DNA of 64,000 nt from CAXMMR01 sp963692975. GTDB lineage: Bacteria; Pseudomonadota; Alphaproteobacteria; Acetobacterales; Acetobacteraceae. The DNA is taken from positions 111,889 to 175,888 of the forward strand of contig CAXMMR010000024.1 of assembly GCA_963692975.2 (NCBI GenBank). Reading direction: 5' to 3'. Position numbers and translations under genes: made by a program. Position 1 is the stretch's first letter, and the number at the start of each line of letters is the position of its first letter. A model generated the notes under the pieces. The model was not told where the DNA came from, made no database searches, and worked only from the letters and a program-made list of their open reading frames with translations. Positions 62,012 to 64,000 of this stretch are shown piece after piece.

Positions 62012-64000
62012 ATGCCCTTGACCGTTCTGACGCGCCTCACTGCGGCGTGCACGCGACACGCCTGGCCGGTGATCGGCGTCAGCCTGCTGCTCACCCTGGC
62101 CGCCGGGCTGTTCACGGCGACGCATTTCTCGATCAACACCAATACCGACCGGCTGATGCCGGCGGGCCTGCCCTGGGTGCAGCGCGAGCATGCCTATCAA
62201 AAGGCGTTCCCGCCGAAGCAGATGCTGGCGGTGATCCGCGCGCCGACGCCGGAGCTGGCGGCCGACGCGGCCAACCGGCTGGTGAGCCGGTTGCGCGCGG
62301 AGGCGGGGCAGGTGCGCAGCGTCGAGCAGCCGCAGAACGACCCGTTCCTGCTGCGCGCCGGGCTGCTGTTCCCGCCTTTGGCGCAGGTCGAGAGGACGGC
62401 GGGCGAGCTGGCCCAGGCGCGGCCGCTGCTCGGGGCGCTGGCGGCCGACCCGACGCTGCGCGGCATCCTGCAGACTGCGATCGGGGTCGCGCGGCAGGGG
62501 CAGCCGCCGCTCGGCCGGGCCGAGACGATGCTGGCCGACACGCTGGACCAGGCCTTTGCCGGGCAGCTCGCGTCGTTCTCCTGGCAGGCGCTGCTGGAGG
62601 GACGCGCGCCCGATGCGGCCGACCGGCGGCAGCTGCTGCCGATCGACCCGGTGCTGAACTTTGCCAAGCTGCGGCCGGGGCTGGCGGCCGCCGACGAGGT
62701 GCGGGCGGCGGGCGCGGCCAGCCAGATCGGGCCGCTTGACGGCGCGACGCTGCGGCTGACCGGGCAGGCGCCGGTGAATGACGAGCAGTTCGCGACGCTG
62801 TCGAACGGCGCCGCTTTGAACGGCGTCGGCACCGCGCTCGCGGTGCTGACGATCCTGTGGCTGGCGCTGCGCTCGGGCCGGATCGTGCTGGCGGTGGTGC
62901 TCAACCTGATCGCCGGCCTGGTGATGACGGCGGCGGCCGGGCTGATCACCGTCGGCGCCTTCAACCTGATCTCGATCGCGTTCGCGGTGCTGTTCGTCGG
63001 GCTAGGGGCGGATTTCGGCATCCAGTTCGGCGTGCGCTACCGCGCCGAGCGGCACGAGCACGACGATGTGCAGCAGGCCTTGAGCGGGGCCGCGACCAAG
63101 GCGGGCACGGCGCTGGCGCTGGCGGCGGCCGGGGTGACGGTGGGGTTCTTCTGCTTCCTGCCGACCGACTACCGCGGCGTTTCCGAGCTCGGCCAGATCG
63201 CCGGCACCGGCATGGTGATCGCGTTTGTGCTGACGATGACGCTGCTGCCGGCGCTGCTGAGAGTGATGCCCTCGCCGGGCGAGCCGGAGCAGCTCGGCTA
63301 CGTGGCGCTCGCGCCGGTCGACGACTTCCTGGGCCGGCACCGGATCGCCGTCGTCGTGTGCACGATCGGCGTCGTGCTGGCGGGCACGCCGCTGCTGACG
63401 CGGCTGCGCTTCGATTTCGACCCGATGCACCTGCAGGATCCGAAGGGCGAGGCGGTGGCGACGTATCGGGCGCTTGGGCGCGACCCCGGCACGGGCGTCG
63501 CCGCGGTCGACGTCGCGGCACCCTCCCTGAAGGCGGCCGGCGACTTGGCCAAGCTGCTGCAGGGGCTGCCGTCGGTGGCCGGCACGCGGACGATCGAGAC
63601 GCTGGTGCCGGACGACCAGGCCGGCAAGCTGGCGGCGATCCGCCAGGCGGCGGTGGCGCTGCTGCCGGCGCTCGAGCCTGCCGCGCTGCGACCGGCGCCG
63701 GACGATGCCGAGGAGGTCGCGGCGCTGCGGGCGGCGGCGGCCGCGGCGCCGCCTGGCCGGCCGGGCGAGCGGCTCAAGCCGCTGCTGCTCAAGCTGGCCG
63801 ACGCGACGCCGGCGCTGCGCACCCGGGTGTCGGACGCGCTGGTGCTGCCGCTTCGCCTCGACCTCGACCGACTGCGCCTGATGCTGCGGCCGGAGGCGGT
63901 GACCACGGCTAATCTGCCCGAGGCGCTGCGGCGCGACTGGCTGCTGCCGGACGGCGTGGCGCGGGTGCAGGTGCTGCCGCGCGGCAACCCGAACGACACC
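62012..64000 (+). CDS. hpnN: Hopanoid transporter HpnN, RND/MMPL superfamily (partial)
   Basis: The frame from the ATG at 62012 stays open for 663 codons to the right edge. It starts with a membrane segment (VIGVSLLLTLAAGLF), then the HpnN-like FSINTNTDRLMP and PWVQREHAYQKAFP. A periplasmic loop follows, then a membrane bundle near residues 270-415 (VLFVGLGADFGIQFGVRYRAE, AAGVTVGFFCFLPTDYRGVSE) and a second half starting near residue 440. HpnN moves hopanoids to the outer membrane. No other hopanoid gene is in the window; they may follow to the right. Confidence 0.9.
   Translation, partial: MPLTVLTRLTAACTRHAWPVIGVSLLLTLAAGLFTATHFSINTNTDRLMPAGLPWVQREHAYQKAFPPKQMLAVIRAPTPELAADAANRLVSRLRAEAGQVRSVEQPQNDPFLLRAGLLFPPLAQVERTAGELAQARPLLGALAADPTLRGILQTAIGVARQGQPPLGRAETMLADTLDQAFAGQLASFSWQALLEGRAPDAADRRQLLPIDPVLNFAKLRPGLAAADEVRAAGAASQIGPLDGATLRLTGQAPVNDEQFATLSNGAALNGVGTALAVLTILWLALRSGRIVLAVVLNLIAGLVMTAAAGLITVGAFNLISIAFAVLFVGLGADFGIQFGVRYRAERHEHDDVQQALSGAATKAGTALALAAAGVTVGFFCFLPTDYRGVSELGQIAGTGMVIAFVLTMTLLPALLRVMPSPGEPEQLGYVALAPVDDFLGRHRIAVVVCTIGVVLAGTPLLTRLRFDFDPMHLQDPKGEAVATYRALGRDPGTGVAAVDVAAPSLKAAGDLAKLLQGLPSVAGTRTIETLVPDDQAGKLAAIRQAAVALLPALEPAALRPAPDDAEEVAALRAAAAAAPPGRPGERLKPLLLKLADATPALRTRVSDALVLPLRLDLDRLRLMLRPEAVTTANLPEALRRDWLLPDGVARVQVLPRGNPNDT

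Overview
The window looks like chromosomal DNA of a high-G+C alphaproteobacterium, most likely Acetobacteraceae or a close Rhodospirillales relative. By eye most genes are near 70% G+C. The pointers to this group are a circularly permuted two-piece tmRNA gene, an alphaproteobacterial SspB, ThyX, an hflK-hflC-degP run and an HpnN hopanoid transporter. No transposase, integrase, tRNA, rRNA or CRISPR array was seen. All family names come from reading the sequence; no database search was made.

Layout. 1-5.4 kb: end of a surface-polysaccharide region (pyruvyltransferase-like protein, DUF4214-like proteins, a GT4 glycosyltransferase) with an RNA methyltransferase and a YdcF-like protein. 5.6-11.9 kb: housekeeping genes (cytochrome b561, CspA, ApbC/Mrp, HflK, HflC, DegP). 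12.1-26.2 kb: a large carbohydrate/polyol-phosphate catabolic locus with HAD phosphatase, sn-glycerol-1-phosphate dehydrogenase, SorC regulator, FGGY kinase, class II aldolase/SDR fusion, ABC importer (binding protein, two permeases, ATPase), a glycerol-3-phosphate dehydrogenase and an SDR. 26.5-32.7 kb: zinc alcohol dehydrogenase and a complete Liv-type ABC importer. 32.8-38.2 kb: three serine hydrolases and msrB-msrA. 38.4-44.1 kb: a disturbed accessory region with a doubly frameshifted xylulokinase, a decayed partial copy of an epimerase gene beside the intact one, dispersed repeats, and a low-G+C pair encoding an HNH nuclease and a nucleoside-deoxyribosyltransferase/TIR-like protein, the best candidate here for an undescribed (possibly defence) system. 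44.2-49.6 kb: thyX, ssrA (tmRNA), sspB, a VOC protein and the queuosine genes queA-tgt-queF. 49.6-54.1 kb: small membrane proteins, a CorC-like protein, a decayed VapBC locus between two copies of the corC 3' end, and a hydrolase/MerR divergent pair. 54.3-58.7 kb: a second CUT1 sugar ABC importer. 59-64 kb: methyltransferase, SMP-30 lactonase, small lipoproteins and the start of hpnN.

Two intergenic repeat families run through the window. One consists of paired A/T-rich hairpins whose stems show compensatory changes. The other is a composite of G/C-rich hairpins around a conserved core. Both lie almost only between genes, often inside operons, so they may act as terminators or attenuators as well as being repetitive elements. 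Several features are too short for, or open-ended at, the window edges and were found by reading the sequence: the leftmost pyruvyltransferase-like gene, ssrA, a 44-residue lipoprotein and hpnN.
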